Below are positions 1 to 6,590 of a stretch of 9,137 nucleotides of DNA, piece after piece (the first letter of the stretch is position 1; every line of letters starts with the position of its first letter). The translations under genes were made by a program, and so were the position numbers. The notes beneath the pieces are model-generated. The model saw nothing but the letters and a program-made list of their open reading frames with translations. It had not been told where the DNA came from and made no database searches. This DNA comes from Christensenella sp. UBA7707 (GTDB lineage Bacteria; Bacillota; Clostridia; Christensenellales; CAG-138). The stretch is from contig DLFZ01000197.1 of NCBI GenBank assembly GCA_002482435.1, forward strand, positions 1 through 9,137, in the 5' to 3' direction.

Positions 1-91
1 ATCGACGCCGCCGACAAAATTCCTTATGCAAAATATGTAAATAGAATACTGCAACCCATTTCCGAAAACAAGAAGAACTTCCGTTTAATGA
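1..91. other. Left flank without a supported gene
   Basis: This stretch lies beyond the 3' end of the minus-strand acetyltransferase and is visibly more AT-rich than the genes around it. One plus frame stays open from base 1 to a stop at 190-192, but from base 92 on it is only antisense to the acetyltransferase, and the first 30 residues match no family I recognise. I see no convincing terminator for the acetyltransferase here: the only candidate is a 4-bp GAAG/CTTC hairpin near 70-80. It is most likely intergenic, but the end of a gene entering from the left cannot be excluded. Confidence 0.4.
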
Positions 92-622
92 CTACTCAAT
101 GTAAAATAGCTTCAGCCTCAAAAGCTCGCCACCCGCGCTTTGCGCCTCGTATGCGCATTGGAGTTCGCCCCCGAGCGACAACGCAAGCTTGATGCTCGCG
201 GGGTTTCGGCGATCCGCCTCGTACACAAAAAAATCCACTTGATGTTGCGCGCGAAAAAACGCAAAGAAGGCCATCATGGCCTCCTTTGCATAGCCCTTCC
301 CCTGCGCGCCTGCTTTGAGCCAAATGCCAACCTCGGGCGTAGGGCTTGTAAGGTTGCGTGCTTCCACGCTGCCTAAAAACTCGTTGTCAGGCGCGAGAAC
401 GGCGCACACAAGCTCCTCGCCTTCCTCGCGAAACGCCTGCGCGCGCAAAAAAAACGCACGCGCTTCCTCTATGCTTGGAAACGGCTCCGGAAACTGGTAG
501 CGCGTAATTTCCTCGGTAAATTCCAAAAAAAAGGGCTTTAGATGCGCCTCGGAAAGAGGAACCAGCATGAGCCGCTCGGTTTTGATGCAAAAATCCGGTT
601 GGTTGATCGCCGTACGCAGCAC
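92..622 (-). CDS. GNAT family N-acetyltransferase, RimJ/RimL type
   Basis: A cytoplasmic 176-residue protein of the GCN5-related N-acetyltransferase superfamily, which moves acetyl from acetyl-CoA to an amine; the acceptor cannot be read from the sequence. Near the N-terminus, KTERLMLVPLS (residues 14-24) is the first strand typical of RimJ/RimL-like members. Motif A is EVGIWLKAGAQGKGYAKEA (97-115), with the Q/R-x-x-G-x-G/A acetyl-CoA pyrophosphate loop at 107-112. Motif B includes N140 and S143 with LALSLGG after them, the usual NxxSxxLxxxLG pattern. The length is normal and the fold complete. The start is GTG, supported by an AAGGGGGA ribosome site (629-636) six bases upstream. An internal ATG (residue 19) would cut the first strand. 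It is divergent from galE and stands alone. The family is near certain; whether it acts on ribosomal proteins, a small molecule or an antibiotic is unknown. Confidence 0.9.
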   Translation of the reverse strand: MLRTAINQPDFCIKTERLMLVPLSEAHLKPFFLEFTEEITRYQFPEPFPSIEEARAFFLRAQAFREEGEELVCAVLAPDNEFLGSVEARNLTSPTPEVGIWLKAGAQGKGYAKEAMMAFFAFFRAQHQVDFFVYEADRRNPASIKLALSLGGELQCAYEAQSAGGELLRLKLFYIE

Positions 623-654
623 ACCGTATCCCCCTTTGTCAAAAATACATGTCG

Positions 655-684
655 ATTATATCACAGAAGCAAAGCGTGCGCTTT
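655..684 (-). promoter_or_regulatory. Promoter for the GNAT gene
   Basis: On the minus strand a perfect TATAAT -10 box sits at 655-660, which would place the transcription start near 648 and give a leader of about 26 bases before the GTG start. No good -35 hexamer is present at 16-18 bp spacing; the best position (679-684, AAAGCG) is poor and lies inside an inverted repeat. The -10 call is good, the -35 is not, so an activator or the dyad itself may matter. Confidence 0.55.
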
Positions 685-686
685 GC
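669..686. repeat. 8-bp inverted repeat over the GNAT -35 region
   Basis: The arms GCAAAGCG (669-676) and CGCTTTGC (679-686) are perfect reverse complements separated by two bases. No T-tract follows on either strand, so it is not an intrinsic terminator. It lies upstream of the GNAT -10 box, exactly where the -35 element should be, which fits a protein-binding operator better than an RNA hairpin. No regulator gene is in view. Confidence 0.4.
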
Positions 687-831
687 AATTCACCCGTGCG
701 CATTTTGCGAATGGCAGCCTCCGCACCTGCAAAGGATAAAGGAATACGATACCACAGGCTCCAAATCGGGAAAGGCATATGCAAGCGTTCCGTAAAAAAT
801 GGACAGAACATCAACAAAAGCCTTAAACGCG
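687..831. other. Intergenic DNA between divergent GNAT and galE promoters
   Basis: Apart from the promoter elements at either end, I see nothing supportable in this part of the 623-950 gap. A minus-strand open frame crosses it (656-898), but it has no ribosome site, no recognisable domain and no family resemblance. There is no riboswitch, tRNA or strong hairpin that I can identify. Confidence 0.5.
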
Positions 832-860
832 TTCCAAACGGGAGCAACTTGGTATATAAT
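832..860 (+). promoter_or_regulatory. Candidate galE promoter
   Basis: A perfect TATAAT lies at 855-860. At 17 bp spacing the -35 position reads TTCCAA (832-837), only three of six matches to TTGACA. Transcription would start near 867 and leave a leader of about 84 bases before the galE ATG. The leader carries the octamer GGGCAAAA twice, at 893-900 and 923-930, with no clear role. Confidence 0.5.
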
Positions 861-950
861 AACCGCAGGTGAATACGCCAAAACGTGCTTTCGGGCAAAA
901 AGATTTTCGTACGAGTGCGCTAGGGCAAAATGAAAAGCAAGGAGGGCAAC

Positions 951-1964
951 ATGGCTGTACTTCTTACGGGCGGCACGGGTTACATCGGCGCGCATACGGC
1001 GGTAACGCTGCTGGAAGCGGGTTATCAGGTGGTGCTTGCGGATAACCTCTACAATTCTAAAGCCGAGGTCGTCAACCGCATCGAGCGTATTACGGGCAAA
1101 CGCCCCGCGTTTTATGAAATCGACGTTGCAAACGCCGCGGAGCTTTCCAAGGTATTTGAGGCATACAAGATCGAAACCGTCATTCACTTTGCAGGTTACA
1201 AGGCCGTTGGCGAATCGGTTACCAAGCCGCTCGAATATTATAAGAACAATCTCAACGCAACCATCGAAATTTTGAACGCCATGCGGAATTACGGTGCCAA
1301 AAACCTTGTGTTCAGCTCCTCCGCTACGGTGTACGGCCCCTACGGCGAATCGCCCTTAAAGGAAGATGCATCTACCGGCTGCATCAACCCTTACGGCTGG
1401 ACGAAGTGGATGAGCGAGCAGATCATCCGAGACGCCGCGCATGCGTACCCTGAGCTTTCCTGCGTACTCTTACGGTATTTTAATCCCGTCGGCGCGCACG
1501 AAAGCGGCCTCATCGGCGAGGACCCCAACGGCATTCCCAACAACCTTATGCCCTACGTTTCGCAGGTAGCGGTAGGCAAGCTTGCCTGCCTTACCGTATA
1601 CGGCAACGATTACCCCACGCCCGACGGTACCGGCGTGCGCGATTATATTCATGTTGTAGATCTTGCAGACGGGCACCTTGCCGCCATGCGCTACTGCGAA
1701 AAGCACACGGGTGTGGAGGCCGTAAACCTTGGAACGGGCAAGGGCGTGAGCGTATTGGAGCTTTTGCACGCGTTTGAGCGGGTAAACAATCTTACGGTGC
1801 CCTATAAAATTGGGCCGCGCCGCGCGGGCGATGTTGCGGAATGCTATGCCGATACACAAAAGGCAGAAAAGCTTTTTAGCTGGCGCGCAAACCGCGCCGC
1901 GGAGGATATGTGCCGCGATACATGGAACTGGCAGCAAAAAAACCCCAAGGGATACGAAAGCTGA
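951..1964 (+). CDS. galE: UDP-glucose 4-epimerase
   Basis: GalE interconverts UDP-glucose and UDP-galactose with tightly bound NAD, in the Leloir pathway and in the supply of galactose for surface glycans; it is cytoplasmic. The 337-residue product matches the usual family length. The Rossmann NAD-binding loop TGGTGYIG is at residues 6-13. The catalytic region has FSSSATVYG (121-129, Ser about 124) and the YxxxK pair Y148/K152. FNP at 177-179 and RDYIHVVDLAD (230-240) are epimerase signatures, and the C-terminal sugar-binding half is complete. An in-frame ATG exists at 930, but the AAGGAGGG ribosome site at 939-946 lies downstream of it, and MAVLLTGGTG is the family-typical N-terminus, so 951 is the start. 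The gene is monocistronic: it has its own promoter and ends in a terminator. Some close relatives also epimerise UDP-GlcNAc, which cannot be excluded. Confidence 0.96.
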   Translation: MAVLLTGGTGYIGAHTAVTLLEAGYQVVLADNLYNSKAEVVNRIERITGKRPAFYEIDVANAAELSKVFEAYKIETVIHFAGYKAVGESVTKPLEYYKNNLNATIEILNAMRNYGAKNLVFSSSATVYGPYGESPLKEDASTGCINPYGWTKWMSEQIIRDAAHAYPELSCVLLRYFNPVGAHESGLIGEDPNGIPNNLMPYVSQVAVGKLACLTVYGNDYPTPDGTGVRDYIHVVDLADGHLAAMRYCEKHTGVEAVNLGTGKGVSVLELLHAFERVNNLTVPYKIGPRRAGDVAECYADTQKAEKLFSWRANRAAEDMCRDTWNWQQKNPKGYES

Positions 1965-1998
1965 TCTTTCAACAAAACTCTTAGAATCCGTATCGTGC

Positions 1999-2029
1999 AG
2001 AGCCGCTTAAAGAGCGGCTCTTTTTGTTT
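1999..2029 (+). terminator. Intrinsic terminator of galE
   Basis: A perfect 9-bp GC-rich stem, AGAGCCGCT (1999-2007) with AGCGGCTCT (2013-2021), closes a five-base loop and runs directly into a T-rich tract (2021-2029). It lies 35 bases after the galE stop codon. Confidence 0.93.
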
Positions 2030-2048
2030 CAAAAGTTTGGTTTTGGGC

Positions 2049-2077
2049 TTGACAAGTTTAAAACCATTTTATAAAAT
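2049..2077 (+). promoter_or_regulatory. Sigma-A promoter of the glutathione-peroxidase-family gene
   Basis: A perfect TTGACA (2049-2054), a 17-bp spacer and TAAAAT (2072-2077, one mismatch) make a strong housekeeping promoter. Transcription should begin near 2084, giving a leader of about 73 bases. The DNA from 2067 to 2098 is very AT-rich and would be a natural site for a PerR- or Fur-like repressor, but I find only a half-site (TTATAAA, 2069-2075) and no convincing palindrome. Confidence 0.85.
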
Positions 2078-2156
2078 TAAATTGTAATTGATATTTAGAG
2101 ATGCGTTCGTCGCGTAAATAGAAAGAACAAACGCACATTTTGAAAGGAGCGGCAGC

Positions 2157-2690
2157 ATGAGGCTTTATGATTTTCAGGTAAAGGACGCAAAGGGTGAAAG
2201 CGTATCGCTTTCCAAATACGAGGACAAGGTTCTTTTGGTGGTGAATACCGCGACACGCTGCGGGCTTACGCCGCAGTACAAAGAGCTCCAATCGCTTTAC
2301 GAAGAATATCGCGACAAGGGGTTTGAGGTGCTGGATTTTCCTTCTAACCAGTTTTTAAACCAGGCGCCGGGAACCGACGAGGAGATCAGCGAATTCTGCA
2401 CGCTCAACTACAACACCTCCTTCCCCCGCTTTAAAAAGCTCGATGTCAACGGCAAAGATGCCGATCCTCTGTTTGTTTGGCTCAAGGAGCAGAAAAAAGA
2501 GGATATCGGCGATGAAAAGACCGAGGCGTTTGAAAAGAAGGTGAAGCTTCTTGTGCCTTTTGCAAAAGAGGGCGACATCAAGTGGAATTTCGGCAAGTTC
2601 CTCATCAATCGGCAAGGTGAAGTGGTGGAGCGCTTCTCCCCCGCGTATCCGCCCGAAAGGCTCACCGAGGCCATTGAAAAGCTTTTGTAA
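2157..2690 (+). CDS. Glutathione-peroxidase-family thiol peroxidase (BtuE-like)
   Basis: A 177-residue cytoplasmic peroxidase of the thioredoxin-fold GPx family, which reduces hydrogen peroxide or organic hydroperoxides. The peroxidatic residue is Cys35 in NTATRCGLTPQY (a cysteine, not selenocysteine). The catalytic tetrad is complete: Cys35, Gln69 (NQAPG), Trp143 and Asn144 (KWNFGKFLI). Cys81 in SEFCTLNYNTSFP sits where thioredoxin-dependent members carry the resolving cysteine, so electrons probably come from thioredoxin and not glutathione. The insert between residues 110 and 140 resembles the longer E. coli BtuE form. Ser63 occupies the position of the Cys in the family motif FPCNQF. The start has an AAAGGAG site (2143-2149) seven bases upstream. 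The gene stands alone, with its own promoter and a shared terminator. The peroxidase role is firm; the physiological reductant and substrate are inferred. Confidence 0.93.
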   Translation: MRLYDFQVKDAKGESVSLSKYEDKVLLVVNTATRCGLTPQYKELQSLYEEYRDKGFEVLDFPSNQFLNQAPGTDEEISEFCTLNYNTSFPRFKKLDVNGKDADPLFVWLKEQKKEDIGDEKTEAFEKKVKLLVPFAKEGDIKWNFGKFLINRQGEVVERFSPAYPPERLTEAIEKLL

Positions 2691-2700
2691 CCTCACATGT

Positions 2701-2738
2701 AAAAATGCCCGCACGCGTTTGGCGTGCGGGCATTTTTT
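2701..2738. terminator. Bidirectional terminator shared by the peroxidase gene and lysS
   Basis: A perfect 16-bp stem, 2701-2716 with 2722-2737, closes a five-base loop (GTTTG). The GC-rich core is flanked by A5 on the left and T6 on the right, so a U-tract follows the hairpin on both strands. It sits between the plus-strand stop at 2690 and the minus-strand lysS stop at 2747 and serves both convergent genes. Confidence 0.95.
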
Positions 2739-2746
2739 ATTGCTTC

Positions 2747-4264
2747 TTATTTCGCGAGCGGCTTCATGGTGGGGAACAGCAGCACGTCGCGGATGGTTCC
2801 GTTGTCGGTCAAAAGCATAACCAGCCGGTCGATACCAATGCCCATGCCGCCTGTGGGCGGAAGGCCGTATTCGAGCGCGGTGCAAAAATCCTCGTCGATC
2901 ATCATGGCCTCATCGTCGCCCTTAGCGCGCTCCATCGCCTGCTGCACAAAGCGGCTGCGCTGGTCGATGGGGTCGTTGAGCTCGGAGAAGGCGTTTGCGT
3001 ATTCGTGGCCGGCGATAAAAAGCTCGAAACGCTCGGTCAAAGCGGGGTTTGAGGGCTTACGCTTGGCAAGCGGCGAGTTTTCCACCGGATAGTCCACAAT
3101 GAACGTAGGCTGGATGAGCTTATCCTCCACAAACGCGTCGAACGCTTCCGCAAGAAGAAGTCCGCGGCAAATGGTTTTGTCCTCAAAATAAAGGCCGATG
3201 CTCTTAGCAAGCGCACGCGCCTGCTCGTCGGTTTCACAGGCCATGAAATCCGCACCCGTGTGGCGCTTGACCGCTTCGTTCATCGAAAGGCGTTCAAAGG
3301 GCGCTGCAAGGTTGATTTCCTGCCCTTGGAAGGTGACGGTCGTGGTGCCGTTCACCAGCGTGCAGCAGTGGGAAATAAGCTCTTCGGCAAGCTCCATCAT
3401 GCCGTTGTAATCGGTATACGCCTGATAAAGCTCGATGGTTGTAAACTCTGGGTTGTGCGTGGCGTCCATACCCTCGTTGCGGAAAATGCGCCCCATTTCG
3501 TACACGCGCTCAAGCCCGCCCACGATGCACATCTTGAGGTGGATTTCCGTTGCGATGCGCAGAAACATGTCGATGTCGAGCGTGTTGTGATGGGTGGTGA
3601 ACGGCCGCGCGGAAGCGCCGCTCGCGGTGGAGTTTAAAACCGGCGTTTCCACCTCGATAAAGCCCTTTTCGTTGAGCCTTTGGCGGATGGCCGCGATGAT
3701 GGCGCTGCGGTTGATGAAGGTTTTGCGCACCTCGGGGTTTACAATCAGGTCCACAAAGCGCTGGCGGTAACGAAGATCGGTATCTTTAAGCCCGTGGTAC
3801 TTCTCGGGCAGCGGGCGAAGCGACTTGGAGAGAAGCGTGTAGCTCTCCGCGTGGATGCTTACCTCGCCGGTGCGGGTTTTAAACACCTTGCCCTCCACAC
3901 CCAAAATATCGCCGATGTCGAGCGCTTTAAATTCCGCATAAGCATCCTCGCCCAAATCGTCGAGGCGCGCATACACCTGAATGTTCCCCTTATAGTCCAG
4001 CAGATGGGTAAAGCTTGCCTTGCCCATGATGCGTTTGGACATCATGCGGCCTGCGATGCGCACGGTTTTGCCTTCTAGCGCCTCGTAGTTTTTTATAATG
4101 TCCCCGCTGTAATACTGCTGATCGTAGCGCATCAGCTCAAACGGGTTTTTGCCCGCGTCCTGAAGCGACTTAAGCTTGTCCATACGGATGCGCACAAGCT
4201 CGTTGATCTCCGCTTCTGTGAGCTCCTGCTCGGGGGCGGCGTTTACGTTCCTTTCCTCGTCCAT
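2747..4264 (-). CDS. lysS: Lysyl-tRNA synthetase, class II
   Basis: LysS charges tRNA-Lys with lysine using ATP. The 505-residue product has the normal class IIb length. An N-terminal OB-fold anticodon-binding domain (about 68-145) starts at VRIAGRMMSKRIMGKASF. The catalytic core follows: motif 1 around 181-211 (ending IEVETPVLN), motif 2 around 253-275 with FRNEG (261-265) and HNPEFT, and motif 3 at 472-486 (GGMGIGIDRLVMLLT). The segment after motif 1 reads STASGASARPFTTHHNTLDID, slightly diverged from the GGAAARPF form I recall in relatives. The start is the ATG at 4264, with an AAAAGGAG site seven bases upstream. The same frame stays open upstream to an ATG inside greA (4402), but that extension looks unrelated to any LysRS. 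It lies 112 bases downstream of greA and was probably co-transcribed with it; it ends at the shared terminator. Confidence 0.97.
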   Translation of the reverse strand: MDEERNVNAAPEQELTEAEINELVRIRMDKLKSLQDAGKNPFELMRYDQQYYSGDIIKNYEALEGKTVRIAGRMMSKRIMGKASFTHLLDYKGNIQVYARLDDLGEDAYAEFKALDIGDILGVEGKVFKTRTGEVSIHAESYTLLSKSLRPLPEKYHGLKDTDLRYRQRFVDLIVNPEVRKTFINRSAIIAAIRQRLNEKGFIEVETPVLNSTASGASARPFTTHHNTLDIDMFLRIATEIHLKMCIVGGLERVYEMGRIFRNEGMDATHNPEFTTIELYQAYTDYNGMMELAEELISHCCTLVNGTTTVTFQGQEINLAAPFERLSMNEAVKRHTGADFMACETDEQARALAKSIGLYFEDKTICRGLLLAEAFDAFVEDKLIQPTFIVDYPVENSPLAKRKPSNPALTERFELFIAGHEYANAFSELNDPIDQRSRFVQQAMERAKGDDEAMMIDEDFCTALEYGLPPTGGMGIGIDRLVMLLTDNGTIRDVLLFPTMKPLAK

Positions 4265-4346
4265 GGCGGTTCTCCTTTTATTTTCATCAAAGAAACGCGT
4301 TGGCGCTTCCTTGAAAGTTCCCCCAAAAAGGGCTTTTTTATAAGTA

Positions 4347-4368
4347 GGGGCGGACTTTTGTCCGCCCC
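4347..4368 (-). other. GC-rich hairpin in the greA-lysS gap
   Basis: A perfect 9-bp stem, GGGGCGGAC (4347-4355) with GTCCGCCCC (4360-4368), closes a four-base loop. It begins nine bases after the greA stop codon in the direction of transcription. On the transcribed (minus) strand the stem is followed by TACTTATAAAAAAGCCC, not a T-tract, so it is not a standard terminator. It could stabilise the greA 3' end, mark an RNase processing site or weakly attenuate lysS. Confidence 0.65.
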
Positions 4369-4376
4369 GCAAAATT

Positions 4377-4847
4377 CTACTTGCTGATGGAAAGCACCTC
4401 ATAGCGTATCACGCCGCGCGGGGTGGTGATCTCCACAACGTCGCGCGCTTTATGTCCAATAAGCCCCTTTCCTACAGGGGATTCGTTGGAGATGCTGTTC
4501 ATGAGGGGGTTCGCCTCGGCGCTTCCCACGATGCGGTAGGTAAGCTCCTTCCCGCTGTCAAGGTCGCGCACGCTTACCTGCGTGCCAACGTTTGCAATGG
4601 CGGTGTCGATGTTGTCTTCGTCGATGAGCACAACGTTGCGCAGCATGGCTTCGATTTCCGCAATTTCGTATTCGATGCGACCCTGCTCCTGCTTTGCCGC
4701 GTCGTATTCCGCATTTTCGCTCAGGTCGCCGAAGGAACGGGCGATTTTGATCTGCTCGGCGATTTCCGTGCGCGCGGTGGTTTTTAAGTATTCGAGCCTC
4801 TGCTCATATTTTACAACGCCTTCCGACGTAAGACGTACTTCTGCCAT
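4377..4847 (-). CDS. greA: Transcription elongation factor GreA
   Basis: GreA enters the secondary channel of RNA polymerase and stimulates cleavage of backtracked transcripts so that stalled complexes resume. The 156-residue product matches the family length. The N-terminal coiled coil (about 8-75) carries the tip motif RSFGDLSENAEYDAAK (37-52), with the acidic Asp41 and Glu44 needed for cleavage. The C-terminal FKBP-like domain (about 82-156) includes NESPVGKGLIGHKARDVVEI (121-140), the GreA signature. The ATG at 4847 has a GGGGAGGA ribosome site about eight bases upstream. It is followed by lysS and preceded by dusB, an arrangement I recall from clostridial genomes. A consensus promoter lies directly upstream, so its expression does not depend on dusB. 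Confidence 0.97.
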   Translation of the reverse strand: MAEVRLTSEGVVKYEQRLEYLKTTARTEIAEQIKIARSFGDLSENAEYDAAKQEQGRIEYEIAEIEAMLRNVVLIDEDNIDTAIANVGTQVSVRDLDSGKELTYRIVGSAEANPLMNSISNESPVGKGLIGHKARDVVEITTPRGVIRYEVLSISK

Positions 4848-4880
4848 TTCAAAAATCCTCCCCGAAATAGGTTACAAGCT

Positions 4881-4909
4881 ATTATATGTAAGCCCCTTTC
4901 CTTTGTCAA
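4881..4909 (-). promoter_or_regulatory. Perfect-consensus sigma-A promoter of greA-lysS
   Basis: On the minus strand TTGACA (4904-4909), a spacer of exactly 17 bp and TATAAT (4881-4886) match the sigma-A consensus at all twelve positions. Transcription would begin near 4874, leaving a leader of about 27 bases before greA. No convincing terminator separates it from dusB: between 4910 and 4968 I see only short 3- to 5-bp stems, so read-through from dusB is also likely. Confidence 0.92.
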
Positions 4910-4968
4910 GAAAGAAGCTTTCACCTTTCTCTGCGCCGTTTGAACAAAGCCCGGCAAAAACCGATGGT

Positions 4969-5955
4969 TTACGCACCGAGCGTTTTTTGATACTCCGCAA
5001 GGAGCGCTATGAGCGCTTCCTGCGTGGCACACTCGTTTAACTTTGTACGAAGGGTGCTGCTGTCGCGCATGCCACGTACATACCAGGCGACATGCTTTCT
5101 CATTTCTATGACGGCCCTTTCCCCCTTATGCACCACATGAGAGCGCACGTGGGAAATCGCCGTTTCTATGCGCTTTGCGTCCGACGGTCTTTCGTAAGGC
5201 ACGCCGCGAAGCGCAGCCTTGATTTCCGAAAACACAAACGGGTTACCCTGCGCGCCTCGTGCAACCATTACCCCGTCGCAGCCGGTGTGTTTCAAAAGCG
5301 CAAGCGCATCCACACCCGAGAAAACATCGCCGTTGCCGACAACCGGAATTTTTACCGCCTGCTTTACGCCAGCGATGATGTCCCAATCCGCTTTTCCAGA
5401 ATACATCTGCTCGCGCGTGCGCCCGTGTACCGTTACGGCTGCCGCGCCTGCATCCTCGGCCATGCGCGCAAACTCCGGTGCGTTCACGCGCGCCTCGTCA
5501 AAGCCCTTACGAAATTTAACCGTTACAGGCAAAGCCGAAGCCTTTACCACCGCTGAAATGATGCGCGACGCAAGCGGCAGATCGAGCATGAGCGCGCTCC
5601 CCTCGCGGTTTGAGGTGATCTTTCGCGCGGGGCAGCCCATGTTGATGTCGATGAGCGCGAGCTCGCCTGCATATTGTTCGCAGAGCATGCCCGCCATATC
5701 CGCCATCACTTCGGGCTCGCTGCCGAAAAGCTGAACGCCGCAGGGTCGCTCCTCAATGGCGGTGGCCAAAAGCGCGCGCGAATGTTTACCGCCGTAAAAA
5801 AGCCCCTTGGCGCTTACCATTTCGGTATAGGTAAAGTCCGCCCCCATGTTCGCGCAAATCGCACGAAACGGGAGATCCGTTACACCCGCCATTGGGGCAA
5901 GCAAAACGGGCACGCCGTTTACCGAGCGCCCGATAAGTTCACGGAGCGTTTTCAT
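4969..5955 (-). CDS. dusB: tRNA-dihydrouridine synthase, DusB-like
   Basis: An FMN-dependent enzyme that reduces specific uridines in the tRNA D-loop to dihydrouridine with NADPH. The 328-residue product is of normal length. The TIM-barrel domain starts with the FMN-binding PMAGVTD (21-27). The active-site Cys108 is in DINMGCPARKI, followed by the family's REGSALM. Further flavin contacts are K147 (VKFRKG), H177 (VHGRTR), GNGD (207-210) and ARGAQGNPF (232-240). The C-terminal helical tRNA-binding domain covers about 250-328. The ATG lies only three bases after the stop of the upstream membrane-protein gene, and the preceding bases are pyrimidine-rich with no Shine-Dalgarno match, so it is probably translated by coupling. 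The greA start is 121 bases downstream. The Dus family is certain; the DusB subgroup is by resemblance and context. Confidence 0.94.
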   Translation of the reverse strand: MKTLRELIGRSVNGVPVLLAPMAGVTDLPFRAICANMGADFTYTEMVSAKGLFYGGKHSRALLATAIEERPCGVQLFGSEPEVMADMAGMLCEQYAGELALIDINMGCPARKITSNREGSALMLDLPLASRIISAVVKASALPVTVKFRKGFDEARVNAPEFARMAEDAGAAAVTVHGRTREQMYSGKADWDIIAGVKQAVKIPVVGNGDVFSGVDALALLKHTGCDGVMVARGAQGNPFVFSEIKAALRGVPYERPSDAKRIETAISHVRSHVVHKGERAVIEMRKHVAWYVRGMRDSSTLRTKLNECATQEALIALLAEYQKTLGA

Positions 5956-5958
5956 GGC

Positions 5959-6573
5959 TCAACCGGCGGGAGAAGCGGAAGGGGAAACGGCGGGTGACGC
6001 GATACCTTCCGGCGAGGCGGATGGCAAAAGGCTCATATTCGGCGTGGGCTTTGCCTCCTCGGGCGGATCAAGCTCAAGCACGTGAAGTTCCTTGATGTAC
6101 CAGCGCCCGTCGATTTTTTTGAACACCACGTCGTAGCGGGCATCCGTCCAATCCGGCAGGGTAAGTTTTGCGGCGGTTTCCGTGGTATCCGTCTGCGTGG
6201 CGGAAATGTCGAGCATACGCTCGACAACGCGAAACGTTGCCGCATCCCCCCATGGCGATACGGAAAACCGCTCGATGTCGATGCGGTAGTTGTAGGTTTT
6301 GATGGTAAACCCATCGTACAACCCTTCATACAGCGCGGCGTCGTTTTGCACGAATTCTTCGGTGAAATACTTGGTAAGCTCTAGCACCGAATTGTGGTAA
6401 AGGATCGTTTCCGCCCTTAGCTCCATACCCTCGGTGGTGAGAATGTAAAGGTTGCTCACGTTCATGCCCGTGAGAAACAGCCCCAATGCAAGCAAAAGAA
6501 CCGCCGCTGCAATGAGCAGGGCGCGAAGAACATACCAAATCGAGCGACGCGCAATGGAATACTTGCTGCGCAT
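5959..6573 (-). CDS. Membrane-anchored extracytoplasmic protein of unknown function
   Basis: I do not recognise this 204-residue protein. A basic N-terminus (MRSKYSIARR) precedes one strong hydrophobic helix at about 13-36, rich in Leu and Ala, with no lipobox cysteine and no obvious signal-peptidase site, so it is probably a signal anchor with the rest outside the membrane. Residues 45-168 look like a small compact alpha/beta domain ending in DVVFKKIDGRWYIKELHVLE, a pattern typical of NTF2-like folds (inference). The last 30 residues are a low-complexity tail rich in Pro, Ser and Ala (SASPEG, SPAVSPSASPAG), like a disordered or wall-spanning segment. The ATG has a strong GGAGGT site (6579-6584). 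It is the first gene of the minus-strand block, three bases before dusB. The tight linkage to a tRNA-modification gene need not imply a shared function. Confidence 0.88.
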   Translation of the reverse strand: MRSKYSIARRSIWYVLRALLIAAAVLLLALGLFLTGMNVSNLYILTTEGMELRAETILYHNSVLELTKYFTEEFVQNDAALYEGLYDGFTIKTYNYRIDIERFSVSPWGDAATFRVVERMLDISATQTDTTETAAKLTLPDWTDARYDVVFKKIDGRWYIKELHVLELDPPEEAKPTPNMSLLPSASPEGIASPAVSPSASPAG

Positions 6574-6590
6574 GTGTTACCTCCGGAAAA

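Noticed and set aside
1..192. Open plus frame entering from the left edge
   Set aside because: More than half is antisense to the well-supported acetyltransferase and the rest matches no family I know; not enough to call a gene.
656..898. Minus-strand 80-codon open frame in the GNAT-galE gap
   Set aside because: It has no ribosome site, no recognisable domain and overlaps both promoters; it looks like chance.
930..950. Upstream in-frame ATG of galE
   Set aside because: The ribosome site lies after this ATG and just before the ATG at 951, which also gives the family-typical N-terminus.
2067..2098. Possible PerR or Fur box next to the peroxidase promoter
   Set aside because: Only a left half-site (TTATAAA, 2069-2075) fits the PerR consensus; the right half matches poorly, and the best Fur-like window matches about four of seven positions per half. 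AT-richness alone explains it.
4265..4402. N-terminal extension of LysS starting inside greA
   Set aside because: The frame is open, but the extension is unlike any LysRS and would cross the intergenic hairpin, while the ATG at 4264 has a proper ribosome site and gives the standard 505-residue length.
4910..4968. Terminator between dusB and greA
   Set aside because: Only 3- to 5-bp stems without a GC-rich arm or proper T-tract are present.
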